The translations under genes were made by a program, and so were the position numbers. This document shows positions 39,410 through 47,860 of a stretch of DNA of 64,000 bases, piece after piece. The stretch is taken from NCBI GenBank assembly GCA_949297145.1, contig CASFQO010000011.1, positions 1 to 64,000 on the forward strand. The letters are read 5' to 3'. This DNA comes from an uncultured Alphaproteobacteria bacterium (GTDB lineage Bacteria > Pseudomonadota > Alphaproteobacteria > RF32 > CAG-239). The notes beneath the pieces are model-generated. The model was not told where the DNA came from, ran no database searches, and was given only the letters and a program-made list of their open reading frames with translations. Within the stretch, counting starts at the first letter, position 1. Every line of letters starts with the position of its first letter.

Positions 39410-40123
39410 TTATTTACCAGGAACCCGAACCCACCAGTAATATGTATCCAAAAGCTCCATATCTTTTTTAAGCCACAGCAAATCCAGCTCTTTCAGATTC
39501 AAAGAATTACGCTTGCAACGGCGCAAAAACACCATCAACATCTTTTTAGAGGCATTTGTCAACAGATACTCCGTCATTTGATGATTAAAGTTGCGCAACT
39601 TTTCAAAACGCTCCAAATCATCATCATCGATAATTGCTTTCAGTTCTAAAAAAGCCTCATCTGAATCTGAGATTGGATTTTTTTCTTTAGAAAGAACCTC
39701 AACTTTAATCGCTCCTAATTTAGCACCATCATTAAACGCGCGCAAAACCTTAACAATCACTGTTGTTTTATCCTGTGCCGAAAGCGGAGTTTTGACAACA
39801 CTGCCGTCTTTCAAAATAACAAATGGAAACCCCAAATCACATCCACAATTGTTTAAGTATTTCAAGAACGCTTCACAATCTTGCATTCCATCTGTTTTAT
39901 CTTCCGAAACGACACCGAAAGACGATAAAGAACTATTATCAGCACAAGAAGATTTAAGCACTTTAGCCACCGCATTGTGCTTACCATCAGAAGAAACCAG
40001 TTTTTTCCCGCATTCTCCATTAGAATACAGCATAAACGGATAACCAAGTTTTTGTCCACATACATTTAAATAATTCAAAAATTGTCCCGTCAAGACGGAA
40101 ACATCTGCTTCATAATTTCCCAT
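39410..40123 (-). CDS. Hypothetical protein with two internal repeats, SD-less accessory gene
   Basis: 237 residues. Two tandem copies of an approximately 75-residue unit: FLNYLNVCGQKLGYPFMLYS from about residue 15, and FLKYLNNCGCDLGFPFVILK from about 87. Each is followed by a variable loop, then AVAKVL or VIVKVL. The C-terminal 60 residues form a helical module resembling the 154-aa neighbour. No signal peptide, no known family. Start at 40123 without a Shine-Dalgarno; its own promoter lies at 40164-40191 and its own terminator at 39336-39366. Confidence 0.72.
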   Translation of the reverse strand: MGNYEADVSVLTGQFLNYLNVCGQKLGYPFMLYSNGECGKKLVSSDGKHNAVAKVLKSSCADNSSLSSFGVVSEDKTDGMQDCEAFLKYLNNCGCDLGFPFVILKDGSVVKTPLSAQDKTTVIVKVLRAFNDGAKLGAIKVEVLSKEKNPISDSDEAFLELKAIIDDDDLERFEKLRNFNHQMTEYLLTNASKKMLMVFLRRCKRNSLNLKELDLLWLKKDMELLDTYYWWVRVPGK

Positions 40124-40163
40124 AAGCCATAAATTTTAGTTACAATAATTTTTTTCTGAGAAA

Positions 40164-40191
40164 AACTTAGCACACTTTATTTTTTTGTCAA
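40164..40191 (-). promoter_or_regulatory. Predicted promoter of the 237-aa gene
   Basis: Minus strand TTGACA (40191-40186), 16-bp spacer, TAAGTT (40169-40164); leader of about 34 nt. The leader shares an ATTATTGT...CTTATGG pattern with that of the 154-aa gene. Confidence 0.6.
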
Positions 40192-40208
40192 CATTTTAAA
40201 AATGCGCA

Positions 40209-40240
40209 CAAAAAAGCGGCATCAAAAGATGACACCGCTA
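40209..40240 (-). terminator. Intrinsic terminator of grpE
   Basis: On the minus strand AGCGG...CATC pairs with GATG...CCGCT around TTTT (small bulge), followed by TTTTTT. Confidence 0.72.
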
Positions 40241-40267
40241 AAGACAATCTCCCAATGTGGCAAAAAA

Positions 40268-40867
40268 CTATTTAGCCACAACAACCATCGCCTCACGCAA
40301 GATTCGATCATGAATGGTATACCCAGCCTGAAGCTCAGCTAAAATCACGCCGCTTTTGGCCTTTTTATCTTCAATTTCCTGAACAACACGTTCAAAATTC
40401 GGGTCAAACTTCTCGCCGATGTGATTAAAACGCTTAATTCCGAATTTTTCAAAAACCTTCGTCAATTCGTTTTGCGTCAATTCCACACCTTTTAAGAGCT
40501 CTGCACACGATTCTTTATTATCGCCCATTGCCGCAATAGCTCTCTCAAGATTATCCGCTACGGCTAACAACTCTTTTGCAAAAGATGAAACCGCAAATTT
40601 AATTGTTTTTTCGCTCTCTTGCTGAGCTCTTTTTTTCATATTGTCCATTTCGGCATATAAGCGAACATAGTCATCTTTCAGCTTGGCAAAATCTTTTTCC
40701 AATTTATCGCGTCCGTCATCGTGCGCTGTTTTATCAGCCTCACCATCACCGCTAACAGTATCATTCTGTTCTGAAGTTTCGCCCGCTTCAGCATTTTCAG
40801 CAATATTGTCCATATCAACATCGTCTTCATATTGCTTATTTTTTACATTTTCATTTTCGGCACTCAT
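40268..40867 (-). CDS. grpE: Nucleotide-exchange factor GrpE
   Basis: 199 residues. An acidic disordered N terminus (1-60) is followed by a long coiled coil (about 60-125) with YVRLYAEMDNMKKRAQQE, and the C-terminal beta-domain with GVELTQNELTKVFEKFGIKRF, GEKFDPNFERVVQEI and GYTIHDRILREAMVVVAK. It releases ADP from DnaK. No dnaK, hrcA or dnaJ is adjacent; the gene is monocistronic. AGAGG precedes the ATG. Confidence 0.95.
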   Translation of the reverse strand: MSAENENVKNKQYEDDVDMDNIAENAEAGETSEQNDTVSGDGEADKTAHDDGRDKLEKDFAKLKDDYVRLYAEMDNMKKRAQQESEKTIKFAVSSFAKELLAVADNLERAIAAMGDNKESCAELLKGVELTQNELTKVFEKFGIKRFNHIGEKFDPNFERVVQEIEDKKAKSGVILAELQAGYTIHDRILREAMVVVAK

Positions 40868-40984
40868 AATACCCTCTTAAACAAATAAAAAACTGACCTG
40901 AAATAGATTTAGGTCTTAAAAATGATTAAGTCAAGTCTCGCCGCCAAATTACACCAAATAATACCGACAAGTCCAATATTTTTA

Positions 40985-41431
40985 TTACCAATGATCTAAC
41001 AAATGATGCCGATGATACGGCCCCCAAATATCATAAGCAAGCCGCCCGGCCACTGCGCCGCCTAAAAAGTAAATAAAATTCTGCACACCGTCATGAACGT
41101 AGCAACAACTGTTATTTTGTGCATTTTTCCATGCGACATACTTCTGATAATCCGATGTCACCACCGGTGAAGATGTCACCGGCACACCGGATATTTTAGA
41201 ATATTGCATCGGCAAATTTTCAGTTTCTGTTTGCACATAAGTAGGCTGTTGTTGCACCACATAAACCTCATCAGCATAAATGACCTGTTGCGTTTTAGCT
41301 CCCTGCTCAGGCGGAGTTGTAATCATCTCCACATAACTATTTGCCAAAGACGACTGCAACGTGATGCAAACCAAGCACCACGTTAACATCGTAAGAACTA
41401 CTATTTTTTTTGTATTCTTTATAAGTCTCAC
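40985..41431 (-). CDS. Small secreted or anchored protein with a glycine zipper-like C terminus
   Basis: 148 residues from a GTG at 41431, chosen because AAAGGA lies five to six bases upstream and this gives a compact signal sequence (RLIKNTKKIVVLTMLTWCLVC..., cleaved near SSLA). An ATG at 41458 would overlap the upstream gene. The mature part is Val/Gln/Thr-rich, with NNSCCYVHDGVQNFIYFLGGAVAGRLAYDIWG and a His-rich end (YHRHHLLDHW). No family recognised. It is the second gene of a two-gene unit with the His-rich secreted protein, 11 bp downstream of it. Confidence 0.65.
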   Translation of the reverse strand: MRLIKNTKKIVVLTMLTWCLVCITLQSSLANSYVEMITTPPEQGAKTQQVIYADEVYVVQQQPTYVQTETENLPMQYSKISGVPVTSSPVVTSDYQKYVAWKNAQNNSCCYVHDGVQNFIYFLGGAVAGRLAYDIWGPYHRHHLLDHW

Positions 41432-41442
41432 ACCATTATCCT

Positions 41443-41784
41443 TTAGAAATGACGCCATCCATGATGACGAGGGTAGCGCGGATGAAAAGGTCTAAACGGA
41501 CGATACAATCTCGGATGATGATGTACATACGCCGGAATAACGCAATCATGGCAACTTGTGTGACAACCACCTGTACAAGTTGTCGTCGTCACCTTTTGCA
41601 CCACAACAGGCTTTGTTTCAACCGTCGTGGTAGTCACTTTTTTCGTTTCAAAAGTTTCCGGAACAGAAATAACCTGTTCAACCACATTTCCGGCTGCATC
41701 AATATAAACCGTAGATGTATCCTCTGCTCTGACATTTCCGCAAAGCAAAAGAGCCACCGCAACCAAACCAATTTTCTTAAACAT
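41443..41784 (-). CDS. Small secreted histidine-rich protein
   Basis: 113 residues from the ATG at 41784 (GAGGT five bases upstream; the frame is open to 41811). Signal peptide MFKKIGLVAVALLLCGNVRA. The mature part has a Val/Thr repeat region (KKVTTTTVETKPVVVQKVTTTT), then CTGGCHTSCHDC with four cysteines and two histidines, and a basic His/Pro/Arg tail (YVHHHPRLYRPFRPFHPRYP). The Cys/His cluster could bind metal in the periplasm, but this is inferred only from composition. It leads a two-gene unit. Confidence 0.7.
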   Translation of the reverse strand: MFKKIGLVAVALLLCGNVRAEDTSTVYIDAAGNVVEQVISVPETFETKKVTTTTVETKPVVVQKVTTTTCTGGCHTSCHDCVIPAYVHHHPRLYRPFRPFHPRYPRHHGWRHF

Positions 41785-41952
41785 TAGAACCTCATAAATT
41801 CCAATATACATTTTCTAAAGAATGTATATTTCAATTAAAATAAAATTTCAACATTTAAATATAACGAGTTTGAGGTTCATTTGTTCATTATTTTTTTAAG
41901 AAAAGTTGTCACCCCTAATCAAATAGACGTTTGAAACATACATTTCGCCAAC

Positions 41953-41980
41953 GAAAAAAGGCGGAGAAAATCCCCGCCTA
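41953..41980 (-). terminator. Intrinsic terminator of accD
   Basis: On the minus strand AGGCGGGG pairs with TCCGCCT around an A/T loop, followed by TTTTTT. Confidence 0.78.
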
Positions 41981-42001
41981 ACATTTTTCATAAAATTCGC
42001 G

Positions 42002-42862
42002 CTAAGCAGCCTTTTTATGGTTTGCCATCAAGAGCCCCAAAACTCTATCAACGGTTTCTTTCAAGTTTTTACGCTCAACCACAATATCAACCATACCGTG
42101 CTCTTTAAGGTATTCCGCAGTCTGGAAACCTTCCGGCAATTTTTCACGAATTGTCTGTTCAATAACGCGTTTACCGGCAAAACCAATCATCGCGCCTCTT
42201 TCAGCAATATGCACATCACCAATCATCGCAAACGAAGCCGAAACGCCGCCGGTTGTCGGATCTGTAAAGATAGAGATATACGGAAGTCCCTTTTCTTTAA
42301 CCCGATTAATAGCAGCCGTTGTACGCGCCATCTGCATCAAAGAAAGCATACCTTCTTGCATACGCGCACCGCCGGATGCACTGGCAATAATCAACGGACA
42401 ATCATGTTCATAAGCATATTCTGCCGCCTTAACAATTCCTTCTCCGACAGCCGTTCCCATAGAACCGCCCATAAATGAGAAGTCCATCGCAGCAACCACC
42501 GTGTCAATACCGGCAACTTTGCCGATACCGACTTTAATGGCGTCATTATTACCTGTTTTTTTACGATAAACTTTAAGTCTGTCTGTATAACGTTGTGTAT
42601 CTTTGAACTTAAGCGGATCTTCTTTAACAAGAGGAAGCGCCATTTCCGTATAAATACCGTCATCAAACAACTGTTTCAAGCGCTTATCAACATACAAACG
42701 CAAGTGATGTCCGCACTTAGTGCACACATACATAGATTGCTTTAATTCTTTAGAAAAGAGCATTTGTCCGCATTCAGGACATTTCACCCATAAATCATCC
42801 GCAATCTCTTTCGGGGTTGTTTTCTTAATTTTCGGTCTGACAATATCTGTTAACCAATTCAT
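42002..42862 (-). CDS. accD: Acetyl-CoA carboxylase, carboxyltransferase beta subunit
   Basis: 286 residues. The N-terminal zinc ribbon has cysteines 28, 31, 47 and 50 (CPEC...CTKC). The crotonase-fold body has AMDFSFMGGSMG, IIASASGGARMQEG and DPTTGGVSASFAM. With AccA it transfers carboxyl from biotin to acetyl-CoA, giving malonyl-CoA for fatty-acid synthesis. GAGG precedes the ATG; lapA and ihfB lie upstream on the same strand with a 31-bp gap, so probably one operon. Confidence 0.97.
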   Translation of the reverse strand: MNWLTDIVRPKIKKTTPKEIADDLWVKCPECGQMLFSKELKQSMYVCTKCGHHLRLYVDKRLKQLFDDGIYTEMALPLVKEDPLKFKDTQRYTDRLKVYRKKTGNNDAIKVGIGKVAGIDTVVAAMDFSFMGGSMGTAVGEGIVKAAEYAYEHDCPLIIASASGGARMQEGMLSLMQMARTTAAINRVKEKGLPYISIFTDPTTGGVSASFAMIGDVHIAERGAMIGFAGKRVIEQTIREKLPEGFQTAEYLKEHGMVDIVVERKNLKETVDRVLGLLMANHKKAA

Positions 42863-42893
42863 AATTTACCTCGCTTTAGTTCTTTTTATTAAA

Positions 42894-43286
42894 TCATTTA
42901 TCTTCCACAGAGGGTTTAGAAAACCACCCTTTAATTTTTTTATTCAACGAAAAGCCGTTAGCTTTTTCATTTTTCTCAGCTTCTTCCTGCAAAGAAGTAA
43001 TCTGCTGATTAAGCTTTTCATGTTCCAGATTTAACTTTTCATGTTCTTTGGAGAGCATTTTATTTTCTTTTTTCTGCTTTTTGACCATAGCACGCAACGG
43101 AGCATAAGCCGACCATGCAGACAATCTGCCGCACAGATATCCCAAGCAGAACAAAGCCAAATAAACGACGCTCACCCCCACCATCAAAGAAGATTCGGGA
43201 ATTGGCCAAACGCTGACCAAATCACTGTTATTCTGAACCAAGAAGACCAGAAACAAAGCCATAAGCAAAATTTTAATCAGCCACAT
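42894..43286 (-). CDS. lapA: LapA-domain (DUF1049) inner-membrane protein
   Basis: 130 residues. Two membrane spans (about 2-19 and 34-56) with the intervening VQNNSDLVSVWPIPESSLMV loop typical of LapA/DUF1049, then a cytoplasmic coiled coil (about 63-112) with the duplicated unit EHEKLNLEHEKLNQQ. In E. coli, LapA works with LapB in LPS assembly control; no lapB is in this window. The ihfB-lapA order is typical of proteobacteria. GGAGGT precedes the ATG. Confidence 0.82.
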   Translation of the reverse strand: MWLIKILLMALFLVFLVQNNSDLVSVWPIPESSLMVGVSVVYLALFCLGYLCGRLSAWSAYAPLRAMVKKQKKENKMLSKEHEKLNLEHEKLNQQITSLQEEAEKNEKANGFSLNKKIKGWFSKPSVEDK

Positions 43287-43313
43287 ACGACCTCCAATCA
43301 GGAAGAAAAAAGA

Positions 43314-43595
43314 TTAGTTTTCGTTCATTTTCTCGTGTAATTCTTTACCAACGCGGAAATGAACAATATTACGATTACCGATTTTCACCTTATCACCCGT
43401 TCTCGGATTTTGAGCGATTCTCGGAGAGCGTTTATGAATAGAAAACACTCCAAATCCTCTAAATTCAACACGATCGCCTTTAGCCAAAGCACTAGTCATG
43501 CTAGAAAAAATAACACTAACAATTCTTTCAATATCGCTCAGCAAAAGATTAGGATTTTTCTTAGCAATACTTTCAATCAATTCGGATCTAGTCAC
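43314..43595 (-). CDS. ihfB: Integration host factor beta subunit
   Basis: 93 residues, DNABII family. TRSELIESIAKKNPNLLLSDIERIV at the N terminus, GDRVEFRGFGVFSIHKRSPRIAQNPRTGDKV with the conserved proline-bearing arm, and FRVGKELHEKMN. IhfB pairs with IhfA to bend DNA. Starts at GTG (43595) with AGAGGTTT upstream. Its placement before lapA supports IhfB over HU. Confidence 0.93.
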   Translation of the reverse strand: MTRSELIESIAKKNPNLLLSDIERIVSVIFSSMTSALAKGDRVEFRGFGVFSIHKRSPRIAQNPRTGDKVKIGNRNIVHFRVGKELHEKMNEN

Positions 43596-43688
43596 GGCAA
43601 ACCTCTTTCATAAATAAGATAAACATAAACAATTTCCATTAAATTAGGTATCTAACACCAATTTTACAACATATCTATAATTTTTTAT

Positions 43689-44345
43689 TTATTTTACACA
43701 AGTGTCAGCCCCTCTTATATACAGCGGTTTTGGAAAATCAAGCATTTTCCGCAAATATTTTTGACAAACCGTCCGAAAGAGGGCTTCAACATCCATCATA
43801 TCCACAATTTCAACCTGCTTGATTTGCAAGCCAAGAGAGATAGAAAGCAGTCTTTCCACCCCATCTCCGACCAAGCTGACCTGATGACCTCTGAGCTTGT
43901 GGGCAATTTCCTCCCTCGTTAAGGCCAACGGTTCAGAAACCTTTCTTAAATTTTCATCAAATAGCTGAAAATAAAAATCCTCGCGTTTTGTTTCAATCAC
44001 AACGGCATTATAAAAAGCTCTGTCACTTTCTTTAAGCATATTAGCATAAACATCAAAAGCCGAAACGCCCGTCAATTTAAGCTCTGGGCATCCCAACCCC
44101 AAACCTCTGGCAAAAGCAAGTCCGGAGCGCACACCGGTAAAAGACCCCGGCCCCGTACAAACGCCCAACAAGCCGATATCACTCATCTGAAGCTTATTAT
44201 CTTTTAAAATTTGCGCCACACCGACGGCCAAATGTTCTGCCTGACCAAACTCTTCATTTTTTTCAATTTTTTGCACACAATGCTCATCTTGATAAAGAGC
44301 CAAAGACAACCCGTTACCGGTCGTATCAAAAACTAAAGTATACAT
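43689..44345 (-). CDS. tsaB: tRNA threonylcarbamoyladenosine synthesis protein TsaB
   Basis: 218 residues from the ATG at 44345 (MYTLVFDTTGNGLSLAL); upstream in-frame residues are not conserved. ASKHA-fold motifs FDTTGNGLSLAL, CTGPGSFTGVRSGLAFARGL and the AVVIETKREDFYFQLF segment. TsaB activates TsaD in t6A modification of tRNAs. No tsaD, tsaE or rimI is adjacent here. Confidence 0.92.
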   Translation of the reverse strand: MYTLVFDTTGNGLSLALYQDEHCVQKIEKNEEFGQAEHLAVGVAQILKDNKLQMSDIGLLGVCTGPGSFTGVRSGLAFARGLGLGCPELKLTGVSAFDVYANMLKESDRAFYNAVVIETKREDFYFQLFDENLRKVSEPLALTREEIAHKLRGHQVSLVGDGVERLLSISLGLQIKQVEIVDMMDVEALFRTVCQKYLRKMLDFPKPLYIRGADTCVK

Positions 44346-44520
44346 ATTGTTCACTCTTTCAATTTTTAATTTGCTATCCCCAAACAAATATCATAAAACT
44401 AGCTATATAATAAAACAAAAAAACAAACAACCTAAATTTTCAGCTCAACCGCATTATAAAGCCGCTTTTTAGAAAAACAAGAGCCAAACCGCGCTGAAAA
44501 GCCACAAACGGAAAGATAAA

Positions 44521-46143
44521 ATGACAATAGAAACACTCACAACTCTGCTGTATATTTGGTTATCGCTCAGTCTGATATTCCCGCTCTTAGCCGTTATTTT
44601 GATTCGCCGCAACCGCAAATTAAAAAGTGACTTATCCAAACAAGACATTGCCACCCGTCATTATGAAGAAATGCTCTATGCCTCCAAAGACGGCTACTTG
44701 ACATTATCTGTCTATAAAAACAAAGAATATCAATATTGTTCCCGCCGCTTGGCTACCTTATTAAATTTGCCCAACGGCGAGCAAAGCACGCTAACAGAAA
44801 TATTATCAGCCTTTGACCGCGCCGATGCAGAAAAATTAAACAGTATGTTTTCTGCGCTAAAAAATAAAGGCCTGAGCTTTGAGATTTTAGCCCACAGCAC
44901 CAACAAAAAAACTTTTGTCATCACCGGCGTGCGTATTAATTCTTCCGATTCACAAATAAACAGTAACTGCTTATGGTTCAGAGACATCACGCGAGAAACA
45001 AATTTCATAGACCGTGCCACCGAAGATGCCCTTTCCAGCCGCAAAGAAGTTGAAGACTTCCGAATTTTAATAGATAACCTCCCCTATCCCGTCTGGTTAA
45101 GAGATGCCTCCTTAAACATCCGCATCTTAAATCGTCAATACCTCAACCTTTTGGGGCTAAAAAGTTTTAAAGACATTACGCCGGAAAACAGTACGTTGCA
45201 TGACCTTGGCAACACATCCAACTTATTAGAATTAGCCAAAACCGCCAAGGAATCAAACACCCCGCAGAAAAAACAAATTAACATCTTAAACAACGGCGAA
45301 CTGAAAAAATACGAAATCACCGAAACGCCTTATTACGATTCGTCGCTCAAAACTTCGCATACCATTGGTTCGCTGATAGACATCACCGCATTTGATGAAG
45401 TCAAGCGTAATTATCAAGTCCACCTGGACACCCACTTAGACATTTTAAGTTCACTGGATACGGCTTTTTGCATTATCAACACCAAACACGAATTTACGTT
45501 TGGCAATACGGCTTTTTTAAAATTATGGAATTTGCCAGCAAATTTCTTGGAGAACACTCCTCACTACAACATCTTTTTAGACAAGATTCGTGAACAAAAG
45601 ACCCTCCCCGAAGTATCAGACTTTAAGGCCTATAAAGAAGATGAGAACAAAGCCTTTGATTCTCTGACCGAACAGCGAGAAGACCTTCTTTATATTCCGG
45701 ATGGCCGAACTTTTCGCCGCATCCGTGCACCGCATCCGGACGGTACAATTATCGCCTACGAAGACATCACCGACCGCCTGGCTGCTGCCCGTCATTTAAG
45801 CGATTTGATTGCCGTTCAGCGCGACATTTTAGATAACATTGACGATTCGGTCATCATCTTTACACCAAACTTACGCTTAAAAACATACAACAGTTCATTT
45901 TTAAGCCTATGGAGCATTGCCGAAACCGCCGTCCAAGACACGCCAAACATCCGCGATATCTTAGATATGCAAAAAAAGAAGTTGCCGGAAGTCGAAGATT
46001 GGCATACATTTAGAGAAGATATGTTAAAACATATCACCACCTGCACGCCGTTCACATTAAAGATGCGAACCAAACAAAAGCTAAAAGTAACCCCGGTTAT
46101 ATTGGCCGATAGCTCTTTAATGATTACATACCATCGCGAGTAG
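44521..46143 (+). CDS. Membrane-anchored multi-PAS protein without a kinase domain (DivL-like)
   Basis: 540 residues. One N-terminal membrane span (about 8-28), then four PAS-like domains at roughly 50-160, 175-290, 305-420 and 425-540. Repeated signatures are LPYPVWLRDASLNIRILNRQYLNLLG, LDTAFCIINTKHEFTFGNTAFLKLW and IDDSVIIFTPNLRLKTYNSSFLSLW. The order resembles the sensor region of the alphaproteobacterial cell-cycle pseudo-kinase DivL and related PAS kinases, but the protein stops immediately after the last PAS. There is no DHp or HATPase region, and none is left in the downstream DNA. Another gene with its own ribosome-binding site starts 30 bp later, and the two are probably cotranscribed. 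Confidence 0.8.
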   Translation: MTIETLTTLLYIWLSLSLIFPLLAVILIRRNRKLKSDLSKQDIATRHYEEMLYASKDGYLTLSVYKNKEYQYCSRRLATLLNLPNGEQSTLTEILSAFDRADAEKLNSMFSALKNKGLSFEILAHSTNKKTFVITGVRINSSDSQINSNCLWFRDITRETNFIDRATEDALSSRKEVEDFRILIDNLPYPVWLRDASLNIRILNRQYLNLLGLKSFKDITPENSTLHDLGNTSNLLELAKTAKESNTPQKKQINILNNGELKKYEITETPYYDSSLKTSHTIGSLIDITAFDEVKRNYQVHLDTHLDILSSLDTAFCIINTKHEFTFGNTAFLKLWNLPANFLENTPHYNIFLDKIREQKTLPEVSDFKAYKEDENKAFDSLTEQREDLLYIPDGRTFRRIRAPHPDGTIIAYEDITDRLAAARHLSDLIAVQRDILDNIDDSVIIFTPNLRLKTYNSSFLSLWSIAETAVQDTPNIRDILDMQKKKLPEVEDWHTFREDMLKHITTCTPFTLKMRTKQKLKVTPVILADSSLMITYHRE

Positions 46144-46172
46144 CCTTATAAATCGTTCAAAGGAGAGCGACC

Positions 46173-46958
46173 ATGACAAAAGAAGTTGCACCAAACAAAA
46201 AAGAAATCATAAATTGGGAAAAGAAGAGTGCCTCGGATGCCGACCGCATCAGCAAACGCTTAGCGGGAAGAGCAGAGCTTGAAGACGCCGCCACCACTGA
46301 AAATTCAACCAAACTACGTAAACCGGCTTCTCCCTCGCCGCAATCCTTAAACCGCCTGCGCAAAAAAATAAAAGAAGTTTATGATGATGAAGATGAAGAC
46401 GAAGAAGAGTCCACCTTTTTTAACATAAACTTATTGGGAGATGAAGCCCTGCAAGATGAAGAAGCAATGCGCAACCGCCAAGAACAAGAAACGATACGGA
46501 TATCCAAAGAACAACAAATGGCCGGCAAATTAGGCGCCATCATGAGCGCCAACATGGCCGCCAAAGAAATAGGCTTGTCCGATGCGCCAACACTCCAAGA
46601 CGAAAGACTTTTAAATTCTGCCGAATATGATCCGCAAAAGGTTCGCCGTGAAGTTTTCAAACAAAAAATAACCAAACCGCTACGTATCAAAGGCGAGATT
46701 TCTACAGCCGATATAGAAAAGAGTCTGCAAGGCATAAAGAATATTCAGGAACAATTTTCCTCCGAAGAATTAAAAAATCTGCCGGCAGAAGATATGAAAG
46801 ATTTTGCCGAGGAACGCGATGAAAACGAATTAGCCAAATTGATTCTCAAAAAATCCGGCCGCCGCGCCCCCACCAAAAAACTTTCCGAACAAATCAAAGA
46901 GATGAATAAAAAACAAAACACGTCCATGAATTATAATGAAGGCAAAGAAAACGACTAA
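46173..46958 (+). CDS. Hypothetical charged cytoplasmic protein
   Basis: 261 residues, highly charged, no membrane span. An acidic run DDEDEDEEES at about 71-80 follows a basic, proline-containing segment; the rest is helical and Lys/Glu-rich (QKITKPLRIKGEISTADIEKSLQGI at about 164-188). It is probably a flexible scaffold-like protein. No family recognised. AAGGAG lies eight bases before the ATG. It follows the multi-PAS gene by 30 bp, suggesting a shared transcript and possibly a shared regulatory role. Confidence 0.72.
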   Translation: MTKEVAPNKKEIINWEKKSASDADRISKRLAGRAELEDAATTENSTKLRKPASPSPQSLNRLRKKIKEVYDDEDEDEEESTFFNINLLGDEALQDEEAMRNRQEQETIRISKEQQMAGKLGAIMSANMAAKEIGLSDAPTLQDERLLNSAEYDPQKVRREVFKQKITKPLRIKGEISTADIEKSLQGIKNIQEQFSSEELKNLPAEDMKDFAEERDENELAKLILKKSGRRAPTKKLSEQIKEMNKKQNTSMNYNEGKEND

Positions 46959-46973
46959 GGCGCACAAACCTAA

Positions 46974-47002
46974 TTGACACTTATAAAAGTTTGTGATATT
47001 CT
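46974..47002 (+). promoter_or_regulatory. Predicted promoter of the EIIA/HPr/methyltransferase operon
   Basis: TTGACA (46974-46979), 17-bp spacer, TATTCT (46997-47002), 40 bp before the first gene. This is a close consensus match. Confidence 0.7.
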
Positions 47003-47041
47003 AGACGGCGTTGGTAACATTAATTATTCAAGAGCCGAAAC

Positions 47042-47458
47042 ATGGAAAATCAGTATTACACGCTAATTGAAAAGCAAGATTTTTTTGAAATCATTGAAAA
47101 CAAATTCGGTGAATTAGCCATTTTCATTGATGCCAGAAAAGATGAACCCGTTAACCCGATGTTGGAATATGACGGCAAAAAGACCGCTCTGCTAAAAAGA
47201 GACGGAAAGATAGCCGTAAAGATGGAGGGAATTAACGCAGAAACAGGTTCTGTTTTAGCCGAGTCTGAATTTGTGATGATTGTAGAAGTCAACGGCGACA
47301 CGGTTGAGCGTACTTATGCCGTACCGGTAGATACCGTAGAAGAATTTTCGTTCAAAGGGCGTCAAACACGCGCCGACGAGCTTGAGCGCATTAAGAGCAA
47401 GCAAGAGATTATAGAAGCCTTTGGTGCGGTTAAAATTTGGAAAAGTGGAGCAAAATAG
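47042..47458 (+). CDS. Hypothetical protein, first gene of the phosphorelay operon
   Basis: 138 residues, probably alpha/beta with no signal or membrane span. MENQYYTLIEKQDFFEIIENKFGEL begins it, then short beta-like strands (LLKRDGKIAVKMEG, ESEFVMIVEVNGDTVERTYAVPVD). I recognise no family. The stop TAG abuts the EIIA ATG directly, so translation is probably coupled and the product may work with the phosphorelay; that is inference from context. Confidence 0.7.
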   Translation: MENQYYTLIEKQDFFEIIENKFGELAIFIDARKDEPVNPMLEYDGKKTALLKRDGKIAVKMEGINAETGSVLAESEFVMIVEVNGDTVERTYAVPVDTVEEFSFKGRQTRADELERIKSKQEIIEAFGAVKIWKSGAK

Positions 47459-47857
47459 ATGATAGGAATAGTGTTGGTAACTCACGGTCGCCTAGCTGAT
47501 GAATTTAAGTCAGCGATGCAACACATTGTTGGTCCTCAAGAACAAATAGAAACGGCCTGCATCGGTCCAAACGATGATATGAACGAACGCCGTAATGACA
47601 TCTTGTCAAAAGTTCAAGCAGTAGACAGCGGCGAAGGTGTAATTGTTTTAACAGATATGTTCGGCGGCACACCGTCCAATTTAGCAATATCCATCATGGA
47701 CAGAGCCAATGTAGAAGTTATCGCCGGCATCAATTTGCCAATGCTCGTCAAACTCAACACTTTGCGCAAAGAAAAGAATTTGAAAGAAGCCGTTACCGGC
47801 GCCAAGGAAGCTGGTATCAAATACATAACCATCGCATCAGAATTACTGGGAAAATAA
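47459..47857 (+). CDS. PTS EIIA component, mannose family
   Basis: 132 residues. The N-terminal GIVLVTHGRLADEF carries the phosphorylatable His9, and VIVLTDMFGGTPSNLA is the second family signature. In alphaproteobacteria this EIIA usually lacks its own EIIB/C permease and acts in a regulatory relay with HPr, as the layout here suggests: HPr lies 3 bp downstream and no sugar-specific domains are in view. The GGAG upstream is inside the preceding gene. Confidence 0.93.
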   Translation: MIGIVLVTHGRLADEFKSAMQHIVGPQEQIETACIGPNDDMNERRNDILSKVQAVDSGEGVIVLTDMFGGTPSNLAISIMDRANVEVIAGINLPMLVKLNTLRKEKNLKEAVTGAKEAGIKYITIASELLGK

Positions 47858-47860
47858 GAA

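Noticed and set aside
44521-46172. Frameshifted histidine kinase
   Set aside because: No kinase-like residues in any frame after the stop; the next gene has its own ribosome-binding site 30 bp later, so the short form is the intended product or an old, complete loss.
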